From assembly GCA_030913385.1 (NCBI GenBank), contig CP133159.1, forward strand, positions 1,200,584-1,264,583: DNA of 64,000 nt. The letters are read 5' to 3'. A program made the translations under genes and the position numbers. Below are positions 51,689 to 61,487 of the stretch, one piece after another. The first letter of the stretch is position 1, and the number at the start of each line of letters is the position of its first letter. The notes below the pieces were generated by a model. That model saw nothing but the letters and a program-made list of their open reading frames with translations. It was not told the origin of the DNA and searched no databases. This DNA is from Cytophagaceae bacterium ABcell3. Lineage in GTDB: Bacteria > Bacteroidota > Bacteroidia > Cytophagales > Cytophagaceae.

Positions 51689-54259
51689 CTAATTTCGACC
51701 AAACCGTGTTCCGACAGCAACTGTTTCTTTATATGAAATCACCTGGCCTGACATATTTGAAACTTCGATATAAACAAGATAGTAGCCAGTGTTTACCTTT
51801 GCCTTTTGTTCGTTAGTGCCGTCCCATTGAAAGAAACCCTCTTTGCCAAGGATGGCATTTTTTACTAGCTCTTTTACTTTTCGCCCATGACTGTCATATA
51901 TGGTTATATTGGCCATGGCGCCACTAAAATCTAAGGCATAGTTGATTGTGGTAAAGTCATTATATCCATCGCCGTTGGGTGAAAAAGATTTAGGTTCTAC
52001 AGAAAATAACTTTTCTGTTTTGTTAGTGCTTTTCTGAGAGTTTTTAAATCCTGGGGTAGCAAATCCTACGGATTCAGATGCCGAGAACCAGTTGTCAGGG
52101 GTATTGGTTGGGGCAAAAAAAGAAATTCTTTCAAGCGATACGCCACGTTTATTGTGTAATAGTGGGAAGTGGTAACTCTCCGAGTAGTCGAAACGGTCAC
52201 ACATTTTTCCTGTGTTGTCTATAATGGCAATGGCTCCCGAGCTGTTGGGAATAGAGGGCAAGGTATTTAGTAGGACAACATTTTCGGCAATGGTATTTGG
52301 GTAGAATTCCAGCAACAGGTCTAAGTCTGTGGTCAAGACGAGGTAGGAGTAAGGCGCAAAGAGTAGGGGGCGGTCTGAAATAGTCCTTCTTACCGCTATT
52401 TCACCATTCCTGATATTGGCAATTTCCCAGTGTTGTAAATCAATAAATTTGTTTGACTTATTGTAAATCTCGACAAACTCCCTTCCTCCATTGGGTGGGT
52501 TAAACAACACTTCGTTGATTATGATATCTAATGAATCTGCAATATCTGGTATGATCAGGTTAATTAAAGTATCTTTTGCAGGTTTCCCGGCACAATCTGA
52601 TAGGTTTGCTATGGAAAATTGATAAGGTAGGTTTAGCTCAAGTGGAGGGGATATTTGGACCGTGATTTCTTCTTCTTTATAAGTGGGAATCACTTTATGG
52701 TTTCGGTATAAAATGGAAAAGTTCGAGCTGTTGATCTCGGAAGTGTCTGGTTTTATGTTTAAGCCAATATTGATATTTGCTGTATCTAGTATTTTTAAGT
52801 CATTGACGTGAAGCTGGGGTATGGGTAAGTTTTGTTTTTCCAAACTATTGATGTTTCCAGGAGTCCCTCCTGTAGGATCTGTAGATGCAGCCCAGTTTTC
52901 TTTGCCTATACAGTGGTATGCGGTATTTTTCATTTCCAGTGACCACCCGCCATCAGATTTTTCCCTGTCCTTATACCAGGAAGGGTGATAGTGGAGGTTG
53001 AAAATCAAATTTCCAGCCGGGTCTCTGAGCCACAGTTTATCTCCAGTTATATTTAATCTAGGCCATCTTTCTAGCGCTAAGGTTTTGCCAAATGCTTCAT
53101 AAGCTTGTTGTGCTGCGGCCCTGCATAAAATGACCCGCTCACCAGCTTCTAAATTGTATGATGGGAGTATGGCTGTAACCGATCGGTCAGCATAGGTGAA
53201 GTTCTCGAGGTTTATTTCATCCGAAGTGTTGTTGAACAGTTCCACAAACTCTTCATTGGGAAGTGCTACAGGAGGATTGGGGTTCGGGTGGATCTCTGTT
53301 ATTAGTATGTCTCCATAACTGTAATGGTGCAACAGGTTGATAGGAAAACGGAAAGGCGGTACCAGTTCCCTTCCGTCTGTGTCTTTTATGTTTTTCACCT
53401 TAAGCAGATATTGGCCAGGGGGAAATGCTTGGTCATATTGTAATCTGATCTCTAGCGCTGATCCAACGTTGGTCATTACTTCTTGTGGATTTCCTATACT
53501 CTGTAAGTAGAACTTTTCTTTCGAAATAGTTTGACTATCAGGCTGGCTGGTGAAGCTTAATTTTAATGTTTTGTTATCTTCCTGTTTTACTTCTGTGAGC
53601 AAAAATGGAGCTGTCCGGATAGAAAAATCCCTGAAGTGGAACAGAGATCGCCGGGTGGTAGTATGCGTGAAAGATAGACCAAACCATTTTGCGTAGGTAA
53701 AAGTATCATCTCTTCCACTGCCTTCAAATATAAAGTCTGATCCGCCTGTGATATCTGAGTAAATATACCAATGCCCTCTCGAATCGCGCACCACCTTTAT
53801 TCTGACGTCATTTTGGCTGTTGCCAACATTTCCGGGAATGCCTTCAATTATTTTATGTGAAATATCGCCTTCCTGTCGGTAAAGTTCTATAGCGTCTTGG
53901 TCTCCCGGGATGCCTCCTAGTTTAATATAGTATCCATTGAGCGGTTCTGTAAGATTGGGAGAGTCGCTTGCAAGGTATATTTTTATATAATTTGAACTAC
54001 TGGGGTTGAAGGCAAAGCTTGTATGAAATTGCCATTCTGTATTTTCAAGGACTTGACTTTCTGTACTAAGGTAAATTTCTGTTGATTCCTTAGGGCCATT
54101 GCTTTGTATGTATTCATGGTCATGAAAAATAAAATAATCAGTGTCGCCCGTCCAGGTTGGGTTTGTTAAAAAATTAGTATCTGCTAAAGAGCCTTCAGTC
54201 TGGGAGTATGTTTTAATAAAAATGAATAAAAGCAGAAAAACGAGACAAATAGGTTTCAT
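51689..54259 (-). CDS. Lamin-tail-domain secreted protein with gliding-motility/T9SS C-terminus
   Basis: 856 aa from the ATG at 54,259 (MKPICLVFLLLFIFIKTYSQ is a clear signal peptide; an upstream ATG at 54,301 would put 14 residues before it). After a concanavalin-like N-terminal part come two lamin-tail-type domains: ILITEIHPNPNPPVALPNEE…FVELFNN (~325) and DIIINEVLFNPPNGGREFVE…IYN (~590). The C-terminus has SFSPNGDGYNDFTTINYALD, then ITIYDSHGRKVKELVK and FFQWDGTNEQKAKVNTGYYL, the CHU_C/FlgD-like layout of T9SS-sorted proteins. Outer-surface location is likely; the function is unknown. It is divergent from asd with 67 bp between start codons. Confidence 0.85.
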   Translation of the reverse strand: MKPICLVFLLLFIFIKTYSQTEGSLADTNFLTNPTWTGDTDYFIFHDHEYIQSNGPKESTEIYLSTESQVLENTEWQFHTSFAFNPSSSNYIKIYLASDSPNLTEPLNGYYIKLGGIPGDQDAIELYRQEGDISHKIIEGIPGNVGNSQNDVRIKVVRDSRGHWYIYSDITGGSDFIFEGSGRDDTFTYAKWFGLSFTHTTTRRSLFHFRDFSIRTAPFLLTEVKQEDNKTLKLSFTSQPDSQTISKEKFYLQSIGNPQEVMTNVGSALEIRLQYDQAFPPGQYLLKVKNIKDTDGRELVPPFRFPINLLHHYSYGDILITEIHPNPNPPVALPNEEFVELFNNTSDEINLENFTYADRSVTAILPSYNLEAGERVILCRAAAQQAYEAFGKTLALERWPRLNITGDKLWLRDPAGNLIFNLHYHPSWYKDREKSDGGWSLEMKNTAYHCIGKENWAASTDPTGGTPGNINSLEKQNLPIPQLHVNDLKILDTANINIGLNIKPDTSEINSSNFSILYRNHKVIPTYKEEEITVQISPPLELNLPYQFSIANLSDCAGKPAKDTLINLIIPDIADSLDIIINEVLFNPPNGGREFVEIYNKSNKFIDLQHWEIANIRNGEIAVRRTISDRPLLFAPYSYLVLTTDLDLLLEFYPNTIAENVVLLNTLPSIPNSSGAIAIIDNTGKMCDRFDYSESYHFPLLHNKRGVSLERISFFAPTNTPDNWFSASESVGFATPGFKNSQKSTNKTEKLFSVEPKSFSPNGDGYNDFTTINYALDFSGAMANITIYDSHGRKVKELVKNAILGKEGFFQWDGTNEQKAKVNTGYYLVYIEVSNMSGQVISYKETVAVGTRFGRN

Positions 54260-54291
54260 TGTAAAAAATTCTGAATTATTACTTAAATTTG
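54258..54291 (+). promoter_or_regulatory. Candidate asd promoter
   Basis: TAAATTTG at 54,284-54,291 matches the TAnnTTTG -7 box and ATTG at 54,258-54,261 is a weak -33 box (22 bp apart). The transcript would start near 54,298, 29 bp before the asd start codon. Confidence 0.5.
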
Positions 54292-54326
54292 TAAAACTCA
54301 AACCTTATCCAATTAAATTAAATAAA

Positions 54327-55316
54327 ATGAAAATTGCAATTGTAGGTGCTACCGGACTGGTAGGCAGTGAACTGTTAAAAGTACTGGAGGAAAGAAATTT
54401 TCCCGTTACGGAATTAATTCCTGTTGCTTCTGAAAGATCTGTAGGTAAGATATTGAAGTTTAAGGGTAAGGACGTAAAGGTTGTTGGTATGGAAAGTGCA
54501 ATAAGCATGAAGCCTGCCGTTGCTATTTTCTCTGCAGGTGGCGGTACTTCTTTGGAGTGGGCTCCAAAATTTGCGGAAGCAGGAATTACTGTGGTTGATA
54601 ACTCTTCTGCCTGGAGAATGGATCCGACCAAAAAGCTTGTTGTTCCTGAGATAAATGCTAAAGAGCTTACCAAAGATGATAAGATTATCGCAAATCCTAA
54701 CTGCTCTACTATTCAAATGGTGCTGCCTTTGGATACCTTGCACAAGGCATATAAAATCAAACGTGTGGTAGTCTCTACTTATCAGTCTGTAACTGGTACT
54801 GGTAAAGATGCTGTAGACCAATTGATGAACGAGAGGAAAGGGATAGATGGGCCAATGGCTTATCCTTATAAAATTGACTTAAACGTTTTGCCTCATATAG
54901 ATGTATTCCAAGAAAATGGATATACAAAAGAAGAAATGAAGATGATCAAGGAAACAAACAAAATCCTTGGTGATGATAGCATAAAAGTAACTGCAACTAC
55001 GGTGAGGATACCTGTTATGGGCGGTCACTCAGAATCAGTGAACGTCGAATTTGAAAAAGACTTTACAGTAGAAGACGTAAGGTCGCTTTTGGCTAAAACT
55101 GATGGAGTAATTGTCGAAGATGATGTGGCTAATTTAAAATATCCAATGCCTTTAAATGCACATAACCGTGATGAGGTATTTGTAGGAAGGATCAGAAGGG
55201 ATGAAAGTCAGGCTAATACCTTAAATATGTGGATTGTGGCAGATAACTTAAGGAAAGGTGCTGCTACCAATGCTGTTCAAATTGCAGAATATCTATACAA
55301 GAACGACTTAGTTTAA
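54327..55316 (+). CDS. asd: Aspartate-semialdehyde dehydrogenase
   Basis: 329 aa from the ATG at 54,327. The longer open frame upstream (from 54,141) runs into the divergent gene and its promoter and lacks homology. MKIAIVGATGLVGSELLKVL carries the NADP-binding GATGLVG (7-13); IANPNCSTIQM carries the catalytic Cys126; GGHSESVNVEFEKDF contains the family's His. The enzyme reduces beta-aspartyl phosphate to aspartate semialdehyde for lysine/diaminopimelate, methionine and threonine synthesis. The length is normal. It is a single gene with its own promoter and terminator. Confidence 0.96.
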   Translation: MKIAIVGATGLVGSELLKVLEERNFPVTELIPVASERSVGKILKFKGKDVKVVGMESAISMKPAVAIFSAGGGTSLEWAPKFAEAGITVVDNSSAWRMDPTKKLVVPEINAKELTKDDKIIANPNCSTIQMVLPLDTLHKAYKIKRVVVSTYQSVTGTGKDAVDQLMNERKGIDGPMAYPYKIDLNVLPHIDVFQENGYTKEEMKMIKETNKILGDDSIKVTATTVRIPVMGGHSESVNVEFEKDFTVEDVRSLLAKTDGVIVEDDVANLKYPMPLNAHNRDEVFVGRIRRDESQANTLNMWIVADNLRKGAATNAVQIAEYLYKNDLV

Positions 55317-55325
55317 TAAGTAATG

Positions 55326-55356
55326 AAAGAGCTGGGGTTTTACCTCAGCTCTTTTA
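55326..55356 (+). terminator. Intrinsic terminator after asd
   Basis: AAAGAGCTGGGGT pairs with ACCTCAGCTCTTT (one G-T pair) and is followed by T residues. It lies 10 bp after the asd stop. Between this and the ROK gene stop (55,435) nothing else is seen. Confidence 0.8.
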
Positions 55357-55434
55357 CCTGAATTATTCGATAGGATTTGTCATGAGGGGTAAAATGACAA
55401 TCACTCAGCACTTTTGGGTCGTGTTATTTCAGGT

Positions 55435-56319
55435 TTAAATTCCTGCCAAGGCTGCACCCCATACACCTGCCGAATCGCCACACTTATTTTTTACAATAGA
55501 TGTTTTTAGTTCATCATTGAATATGTACTTTTTTACTTGTGCAATGCCTTCTGTGTAAAGTTCATCTATATTAGATACTCCGCCCCCTAAAACAACCACA
55601 TCAGGATCAAGAATGTTAATTAGGTTTGATAATGCTATTCCGAAATGTTGAAAAAAGGCTTCCATTGTTTCTTTGGCATGGACTTCTCCTTTTTTATAGT
55701 CCTCTACTATGTGTGGTAGTTTTTTGTTGAGCTGGTATTTGCTTGCATATACTTTTTCCAGTCCACCGCCGGAAATGTATGTTTCTACACATCCTCTTTT
55801 TCCGCAGTAGCACTCAGGACCAGCTGGATTAATGGTCATATGTCCCCATTCTCCAGCATTTTCGTGTAGTCCTTTATAAATTTTTTCATTGAACACTATA
55901 CCGCCGCCACAGCCTGTTCCCATAATTACTCCAAAAACGGACGTATGTCCTTTTCCTGCGCCCATAATGGCTTCTGCCATGGCAAAACAGTTAGCATCAT
56001 TTTCAATGGTAACTTCCCTTTTTAAAATTGCTTGCAGGTCTTTGCCAAAAGGTTTACCGTTCAGACATACCGTGTTGGCGTTTTTCATTAAGCCTGTGGA
56101 TTTAGATATGGAACCTGGCGTTCCGATACCAAAGGTGTGCGGTTTATGCTCTGTCTGTTGAGCAAGGTGTTGGTATAGGGTGTTGATATTGTTAAGGATA
56201 TGGTCGTACCCTTTCTCTTGCTCTGTCGCTATGCGCTTTCGAGCTATTTCTTGGTTTTCATGGTCTAGAACAATCCCTTCAATTTTTGTCCCGCCTAGGT
56301 CAATTCCGATTTTATGCAT
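55435..56319 (-). CDS. ROK-family sugar kinase (glucokinase-like)
   Basis: 294 aa. MHKIGIDLGGTKIEGIVLD holds the ATP-phosphate loop (DLGGTK, 7-12). FGIGTPGSISKSTGLMKNAN and EVTIENDANCFAMAEAIMGA give the sugar site with the catalytic Asp in 'ENDAN'. GTGCGGGIVFNEKIYKG and the zinc motif CYCGKRGCVETYISGGGLE (~167-185) are ROK signatures. The sugar could be glucose, fructose or an N-acetylhexosamine; it cannot be settled by eye. It starts just after the infB terminator, and I see no strong promoter in between, so some read-through from the rimP-nusA-infB operon is possible. Confidence 0.9.
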   Translation of the reverse strand: MHKIGIDLGGTKIEGIVLDHENQEIARKRIATEQEKGYDHILNNINTLYQHLAQQTEHKPHTFGIGTPGSISKSTGLMKNANTVCLNGKPFGKDLQAILKREVTIENDANCFAMAEAIMGAGKGHTSVFGVIMGTGCGGGIVFNEKIYKGLHENAGEWGHMTINPAGPECYCGKRGCVETYISGGGLEKVYASKYQLNKKLPHIVEDYKKGEVHAKETMEAFFQHFGIALSNLINILDPDVVVLGGGVSNIDELYTEGIAQVKKYIFNDELKTSIVKNKCGDSAGVWGAALAGI

Positions 56320-56320
56320 A

Positions 56321-56356
56321 AAAAAAGGCTATAAACTTAAATTTATAGCCTTTTTT
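56321..56356 (-). terminator. Intrinsic terminator after infB
   Basis: AAAGGCTATAAA and TTTATAGCCTTT form a 12-bp stem with a short loop, with A residues on one side and T residues on the other, so it may work in both directions. It lies between the infB stop (56,373) and the ROK gene start (56,319). Confidence 0.8.
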
Positions 56357-56372
56357 ACATATTTGCAAAGCT

Positions 56373-59300
56373 TTATTTCAAGCTTCGTTTTACTTCTTTG
56401 ATTTCAAACGCTTCTATAGTGTCGCCTTCTTGAAGGTCGTTATATCCTTTTAAGCTAATACCGCATTCGTAACTGGTTTTAACTTCATTGACATCATCTT
56501 TAAAGCGTTTCAGCGCATCAATATTTCCGGTGTGGATTACTATACCATCCCTAATAAGTCTTATGCTGCTGTTTCTCTTTATGTAACCTTCAGTTACATA
56601 ACATCCTGCTACCGTTCCAACTTTAGAGATTTTGAATACCTCGCGTACTTCAGCCGAACCTAATATTTCTTCAACCTCTTTCGGTGCAAGCATACCTTCG
56701 ATGGCATCTTTTACGTCATTGATTGCATCATAGATGATTGAGTACAGACGGATTTCAATTTGCTCTTGTTCTGCCAGCCTTTTGGCATTTTTAGCAGGGC
56801 GAACCTGGAATCCGACAATAATCGCATCTGATGCAGAGGCAAGTAGAATATCTGACTCTGAAATGGCACCTACAGCTTTGTGAATGATATTTACTTGTAC
56901 TTCTTCATTAGACAGCTTCAGTAATGCATCAGATAAAGCTTCAATAGATCCATCCACATCACCTTTAACAATTACATTAAGCTCCTTGAAGGTACCGATA
57001 GCCAAACGTCTACCAATTTCATCCAGCGTAATATGTTTCTTCGTTCTGATAGACTGCTCACGTAGAAGTTGTTCTCTTTTGGTGGCAATTTCACGGGCTT
57101 CTTTATCAGAATCGGTAATGGTCATTTTGTCTCCTGCTTGTGGTGCACCGTTAAGACCTAATACCTGTACCGGTGTTGACGGCCCAGCTTCTTTAATCCG
57201 TGCGCCTCTGTGGTCTGTCATGGCTTTAACTTTACCATAGTGAGCACCTGCAAGCATTACATCACCAATTTTAAGCGTACCAGCCTGTACCATAATGGTA
57301 GCCAAATACCCTCTACCTTTATCAAGCGAGGCTTCAACAATCGTACCAACCGCTTTCTTTTTAGGATTGGCTTTCAATTCCATTATTTCGGATTCAAGCA
57401 ATACCTTTTCAAGTAGGCTAGATATTCCCTGTCCAGTTTTTGCCGATATTTCCTCACACTGATATTTACCGCCCCAGTCCTCAACAAGTATGTTCAATTG
57501 TGCTAATTCCTCTTTGATTTTATCAGGATTAGCACCAGGCTTGTCCACTTTATTGATCGCAATTACGATAGGTACACCAGCTACTTGGGCATGGTTGATA
57601 GCCTCTTTGGTTTGAGGCATCACATTATCGTCTGCTGCAACAACGATAATTACAATGTCAGTTATTTTGGCACCACGGGCACGCATAGCGGTAAAGGCTT
57701 CGTGACCTGGTGTGTCAAGGAAGGTAATAGGCTTACCTGACTCTGAAGTTACTTTATAAGCACCAATGTGCTGGGTTATACCCCCTGCTTCACCTTGAGC
57801 TACTTTAGCTTTCCTTATATAGTCAAGCAATGAAGTTTTACCATGGTCAACGTGACCCATGATAGTAACAATAGGTGCACGTTCTGTAAGGTCTTTAGGA
57901 TCATCTTCCTCCTCTATAGACTCAAGTCCTTCCTCTTCAGCAGAGGCAAAGTCTACAGAATAGCCAAACTCATCAGCAATTACTGTAATGGCCTCAGCGT
58001 CTAACCTTTGGTTTATGGAAATAAACATACCAAGGCTAAGGCAAGCAGAAATAATATCATTGACATTTACTCCCATTAAAGAAGCTAAATCGTTCGCTGA
58101 AATAAATTCGTTTACTTTCAGCGTTTTAGCGTCCTCCTGTTCTTGGAGCATACGCTCTTCTTGTGCCTCTGCAGCCGCAGAACGTTTTTCACGTCTATAT
58201 CTTGAGCGTCCACCGCCTCCACCACCAGGTTTGTTCCCGCTGAGTTTAGCCAGTGTAGCTTTTATTTTGTCCTGAATATCTTTGTCAGATATTTCCTCTT
58301 TTTGTGGAGGTGCAGGTTTATGCCTTCCTTTCTTCTCCCTTTGTTGCCCTGGTGCCTGTCCACCACCACCTTGGCCTTGGCCGGTGTTGATTCTTACACG
58401 TTTCCGCTTTCTTTTGTTTTTCTTCTCAGCTGCCGTTGATTTATCATCAGATGAAGCAACTGGTTTAGATTTTTTCTTTTTCTCAGGAAGCTGTATTTTA
58501 CCTACAACAGTAAGTCCTTTTAATTGGTCAGCTTTTGCTTCTATAACAGTATCTGGCCTGTCATCTTCTTGCTCTTGCACTTCTTCTTTTTCTTTGAGCT
58601 CTTTAGCAGGTTGTTTTTCTTTCTTATCGGAAACCTGCTTTTCTTCTTCCGCTTTAGGTTCCTCAACTTTCGGCTTGTCCTCAGTTTTAGACTTCTCCTC
58701 CGCTTTCGCTTTTTCTTTGGCAGGTACTTTTTCTTCTTTGCGTGGCTCCTGTTTTTCCTCTTTTGCTTTAGGAGGTTCAGGGGTTTTTGCTGCAGGTTTT
58801 TCTTCTACAGGAGTTGGTTTTTTCTCAACTTTCGGCTCTTCAGGTTTCTTTTCTTCAGCCTTTTTCTCTTGTAGCTTATCCTGAACGTTAGCTTTAGGCT
58901 TTTGTGGCTCAGCTTTCTTTTCCTCTTTCGGTGCTTCTGGCTTTTTCGGTGCCTCTGGCTCCTTAGGTTTTTCTTCAGCTTTTTCCTCTTGTTGAGCTTT
59001 GCCTTTTTTCTGTTCCAGGTCTATTTTGCCTACAACTTTAATTCCTTGGAGTTTTACTTTAGAAACAGGAGTGTCTTCCTTTTCTTGTTCGGCAGAAGAT
59101 TCGGAAGCCTCATCAGGCGCGGCAGGTGAAAGGTTTTTGATGAGGATTTCCTCGTCATCTTCCTTTGTAGGCTTTTCTGGAGCTTTTTCACTTTCTATTA
59201 CTACATTTTCATTATGCTTCTTGCCTATAGTAAGGCCGGAAGCCTCCTTTTTATCAAGAACGGATGACTCAAATTCCTTCATGAGCATACCATATTGCTC

Positions 59301-59432
59301 CATGGTAATTTTGGAATTTGGGTTGTTCTCAATAGGGTGTCCTTTGGCTGATAAGTGGTCCGCAATAGTGGACGTACCTACATTCAGCTTTCTGGCCACC
59401 TGGCTAAGCCTCATTAATTTTTCTTCTGCCAT
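56373..59432 (-). CDS. infB: Translation initiation factor IF-2
   Basis: 1,019 aa. The N-terminus ([20 protein letters not shown]) is the IF2_N helix motif. A ~330-residue Lys/Glu/Pro-rich linker (about 90-420) is followed by a second IF2_N-like region ([20 protein letters not shown]), and then the GTPase: [14 protein letters not shown] (G1, ~527), [15 protein letters not shown] (G3), NKVDKP (G4). Domains II-IV end in [18 protein letters not shown]-2 places initiator tRNA on the 30S subunit with GTP hydrolysis on 50S joining. The long linker is usual in Bacteroidota, which have IF-2 of ~900-1,050 aa. It is the third gene of the rimP-nusA-infB operon, 46 bp after nusA. Confidence 0.98.
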   Translation of the reverse strand: MAEEKLMRLSQVARKLNVGTSTIADHLSAKGHPIENNPNSKITMEQYGMLMKEFESSVLDKKEASGLTIGKKHNENVVIESEKAPEKPTKEDDEEILIKNLSPAAPDEASESSAEQEKEDTPVSKVKLQGIKVVGKIDLEQKKGKAQQEEKAEEKPKEPEAPKKPEAPKEEKKAEPQKPKANVQDKLQEKKAEEKKPEEPKVEKKPTPVEEKPAAKTPEPPKAKEEKQEPRKEEKVPAKEKAKAEEKSKTEDKPKVEEPKAEEEKQVSDKKEKQPAKELKEKEEVQEQEDDRPDTVIEAKADQLKGLTVVGKIQLPEKKKKSKPVASSDDKSTAAEKKNKRKRKRVRINTGQGQGGGGQAPGQQREKKGRHKPAPPQKEEISDKDIQDKIKATLAKLSGNKPGGGGGGRSRYRREKRSAAAEAQEERMLQEQEDAKTLKVNEFISANDLASLMGVNVNDIISACLSLGMFISINQRLDAEAITVIADEFGYSVDFASAEEEGLESIEEEDDPKDLTERAPIVTIMGHVDHGKTSLLDYIRKAKVAQGEAGGITQHIGAYKVTSESGKPITFLDTPGHEAFTAMRARGAKITDIVIIVVAADDNVMPQTKEAINHAQVAGVPIVIAINKVDKPGANPDKIKEELAQLNILVEDWGGKYQCEEISAKTGQGISSLLEKVLLESEIMELKANPKKKAVGTIVEASLDKGRGYLATIMVQAGTLKIGDVMLAGAHYGKVKAMTDHRGARIKEAGPSTPVQVLGLNGAPQAGDKMTITDSDKEAREIATKREQLLREQSIRTKKHITLDEIGRRLAIGTFKELNVIVKGDVDGSIEALSDALLKLSNEEVQVNIIHKAVGAISESDILLASASDAIIVGFQVRPAKNAKRLAEQEQIEIRLYSIIYDAINDVKDAIEGMLAPKEVEEILGSAEVREVFKISKVGTVAGCYVTEGYIKRNSSIRLIRDGIVIHTGNIDALKRFKDDVNEVKTSYECGISLKGYNDLQEGDTIEAFEIKEVKRSLK

Positions 59433-59478
59433 TCTGAAACTCCTGTTTTTGGAAAATTACAAAACAAAAATAATCAAA

Positions 59479-60732
59479 TTATTCAAACTCCTGCTTAAGG
59501 ATGCCCATCACGTCTACGATGGTTTCTTCTTCAAGTTCTGTTCTTCTTACAAGATCATCTACACTTAAAGAAAGCACACTTCTTGCTGTATCTAAGCCTA
59601 TTCTTTTTAGCTCTTCTATTACCCACTCCTCTATTTCATCGCTAAATTCATATAGGTCAATGTCTTCGATCTCTTGCTCATCAAGTTCTCTGAAGACATC
59701 GATTTCCATACCTACAAGTTTGCTTGCTAGTTTTATATTTTGACCACCTTTGCCAATTGCTAAAGAAACCTGGTCCGGTTTAAGGAAAACCGAAACTCTA
59801 CCAGATTCCTGGTCAATCTTTAAATTTGAAATTTTAGCCGGGCTCAATGCCCTAGCTATATATAACTCTATATTATCTGTAAAATTAATTACATCGATAT
59901 TTTCATTCTCAAGTTCGCGAACAATACTGTGTATTCTTGAACCTTTCATTCCTACACATGCACCTACTGGATCAATCCTATCGTCGTAAGATTCCACGGC
60001 CACTTTTGCTCTTTCGCCTGGTTCTCTAACAACTTTCTTGATAGAGATAAGCCCGTCAAACACTTCAGGAACTTCACTTTCGAACAGCCTTTCAAGAAAT
60101 ACCGGTGAAGTTCTCGATAAAATAATCCGAGGGTTTCCATTGTGCATTTCTACTCTGTGGACAATAGCCCTTACACTATCGCCTTTGCGGAACCGGTCTT
60201 TAGGAATCTGCTCATTTCTTGGCAAAATCAGCTCGTTGCTTTCGCCGTCTACAAGTAAAATTTCTTTATTTAATATCTGGTAAACTTCTGCAACAATAAT
60301 TTCTCCAACCAGTTCTTTGTATTTTTGGAAAAGGATATCTTTTTCAAGGTCTTTAATTTTCTGAATTAAAGTTTGCCTTGCAGTCATTACCATCCTTCTA
60401 CCAAAATCTTCTAATTTGACCTCTTCAGCTACTTCTTCGCCAACTTCAAAGTCTTCCTCAATTTTTTTCGCATCAGTAAGAGAAATATGTTTATTTGGAT
60501 CATAGTCAAAGCTGTCCTCTGCGAATTCATCATCCACAATTTCTCTGAACCTCCATATTTCCAAATCGCCTTTGTCGACATTGATGATTACGTCAAAGTT
60601 GTCGTCAGACTCGAACTTCTTTCTGATCATAGTCCGGAATACATCCTCCAGGATTCTGATCATTGTCGGGCGATCAATATTTTTGAATTTTGCAAATTCT
60701 GCAAACGATTCAATTAAGGTTGAAGTTTCCAT
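59479..60732 (-). CDS. nusA: Transcription termination/antitermination factor NusA
   Basis: 417 aa. N-terminal RNA-polymerase-binding domain (IESFAEFAKFKNIDRPTMIR, then MIRKKFESDDNFDVIINVDK), S1 domain (~130-200), and two KH domains: VGACVGMKGSRIHSIVRELE and VSLAIGKGGQNIKLASKLVG. A short C-terminal helical section (GLDTARSVLSLSVDDLVRRT) is the remaining HhH-like repeat; the second acidic repeat of E. coli NusA is missing, as usual outside Proteobacteria. It modulates pausing, termination and antitermination. It starts 2 bp after the rimP stop. Confidence 0.97.
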   Translation of the reverse strand: METSTLIESFAEFAKFKNIDRPTMIRILEDVFRTMIRKKFESDDNFDVIINVDKGDLEIWRFREIVDDEFAEDSFDYDPNKHISLTDAKKIEEDFEVGEEVAEEVKLEDFGRRMVMTARQTLIQKIKDLEKDILFQKYKELVGEIIVAEVYQILNKEILLVDGESNELILPRNEQIPKDRFRKGDSVRAIVHRVEMHNGNPRIILSRTSPVFLERLFESEVPEVFDGLISIKKVVREPGERAKVAVESYDDRIDPVGACVGMKGSRIHSIVRELENENIDVINFTDNIELYIARALSPAKISNLKIDQESGRVSVFLKPDQVSLAIGKGGQNIKLASKLVGMEIDVFRELDEQEIEDIDLYEFSDEIEEWVIEELKRIGLDTARSVLSLSVDDLVRRTELEEETIVDVMGILKQEFE

Positions 60733-60734
60733 GA

Positions 60735-61202
60735 TTAACTGAATGAAACCAAAATGTTTGTTTTTATAATATCTTTCATAGGTAATTCTGTCAGGGCATA
60801 AGTTGTTTTTTTGCCTTTTCCGCTTTCTGCATTTATAATGATTTTATCATCATATACTTCTTTTAACTCTCCTTTAAAAACCTTGTTCTCCTGAACAGTT
60901 ACCTCTACTTTCCTTCCAATATTTTTTTTGTATTGCCTTAGCATTGTAATGGGCTGGTCTAGCCCCGGAGAAGTTACCTCCAATACATGCGCATTTTCTA
61001 TAAGCTTGTTTTCTTCTATTTCAGAAGCAACTTTTCTGCTTATTGAAGCGCAATCATCTATTGACACTCCTTTATCCCCATCAAGTATGACTTTTATTTT
61101 TGTCATGCCTGAGTTACCGCTTATAATTACATCTACAAGAAAAAAGGATGGATCTGTAATATACTTATTCGTGATCTCTGTAATTTGTTCCTTTAACTCC
61201 AT
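60735..61202 (-). CDS. rimP: Ribosome maturation factor RimP
   Basis: 155 aa. An N-terminal domain with KIKVILDGDKGVSIDDCASI and SRKVASEIEE, then VLEVTSPGLDQPITMLRQYK, the signature of RimP, followed by a small SH3-like C-terminal domain. RimP is needed for 30S maturation. First gene of the rimP-nusA-infB operon, an arrangement conserved across bacteria, with a strong-looking promoter about 65-95 bp upstream. Confidence 0.95.
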   Translation of the reverse strand: MELKEQITEITNKYITDPSFFLVDVIISGNSGMTKIKVILDGDKGVSIDDCASISRKVASEIEENKLIENAHVLEVTSPGLDQPITMLRQYKKNIGRKVEVTVQENKVFKGELKEVYDDKIIINAESGKGKKTTYALTELPMKDIIKTNILVSFS

Positions 61203-61267
61203 AAATGAAAATAAAATAGGGGATTCGTGTCCCCTTCATTGTTCCAATATATAAATATATTGCAGTG

Positions 61268-61298
61268 CAAAATTACAACAAATAGCTTTTTATTCAAA
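61268..61298 (-). promoter_or_regulatory. Promoter of the rimP-nusA-infB operon
   Basis: On the minus strand TTTG (61,298-61,295), 19 bp, and TAATTTTG (61,275-61,268) match the Bacteroidota consensus TTTG-N19-TAnnTTTG exactly. The transcript would start near 61,262, giving a ~60-nt leader before the rimP ATG at 61,202. Confidence 0.7.
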
Positions 61299-61487
61299 AT
61301 ATTATCTTAAAATAAACGATAAAAAGCCAATGTTTTACTCGGGGTAATATATATTCGTGTTCCGCATTAAATTAAAATTACATGTTTTATTAACTCCTAA
61401 GGTATTAATTTAGTTCTTTTGCGGGCTGGATTGATTCTCAAAACAAAAATATTCTATCTCGTAAGTATTTTGTTAAATTTGCACGTG

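Noticed and set aside
54141-54326. 62-residue N-terminal extension of asd
   Set aside because: It overlaps the divergent signal-peptide gene and the promoter; the NADP-binding motif starts at the ATG at 54,327.
58282-58884. 200-aa Ser/Phe-rich open frame antisense to infB
   Set aside because: It mirrors the Lys/Glu-rich codons of the IF-2 linker; low complexity, no independent support.
61419-61487. 23-residue N-terminal extension of cysS
   Set aside because: No similarity to CysRS and it crosses a -7 promoter box; start at 61,488 preferred.
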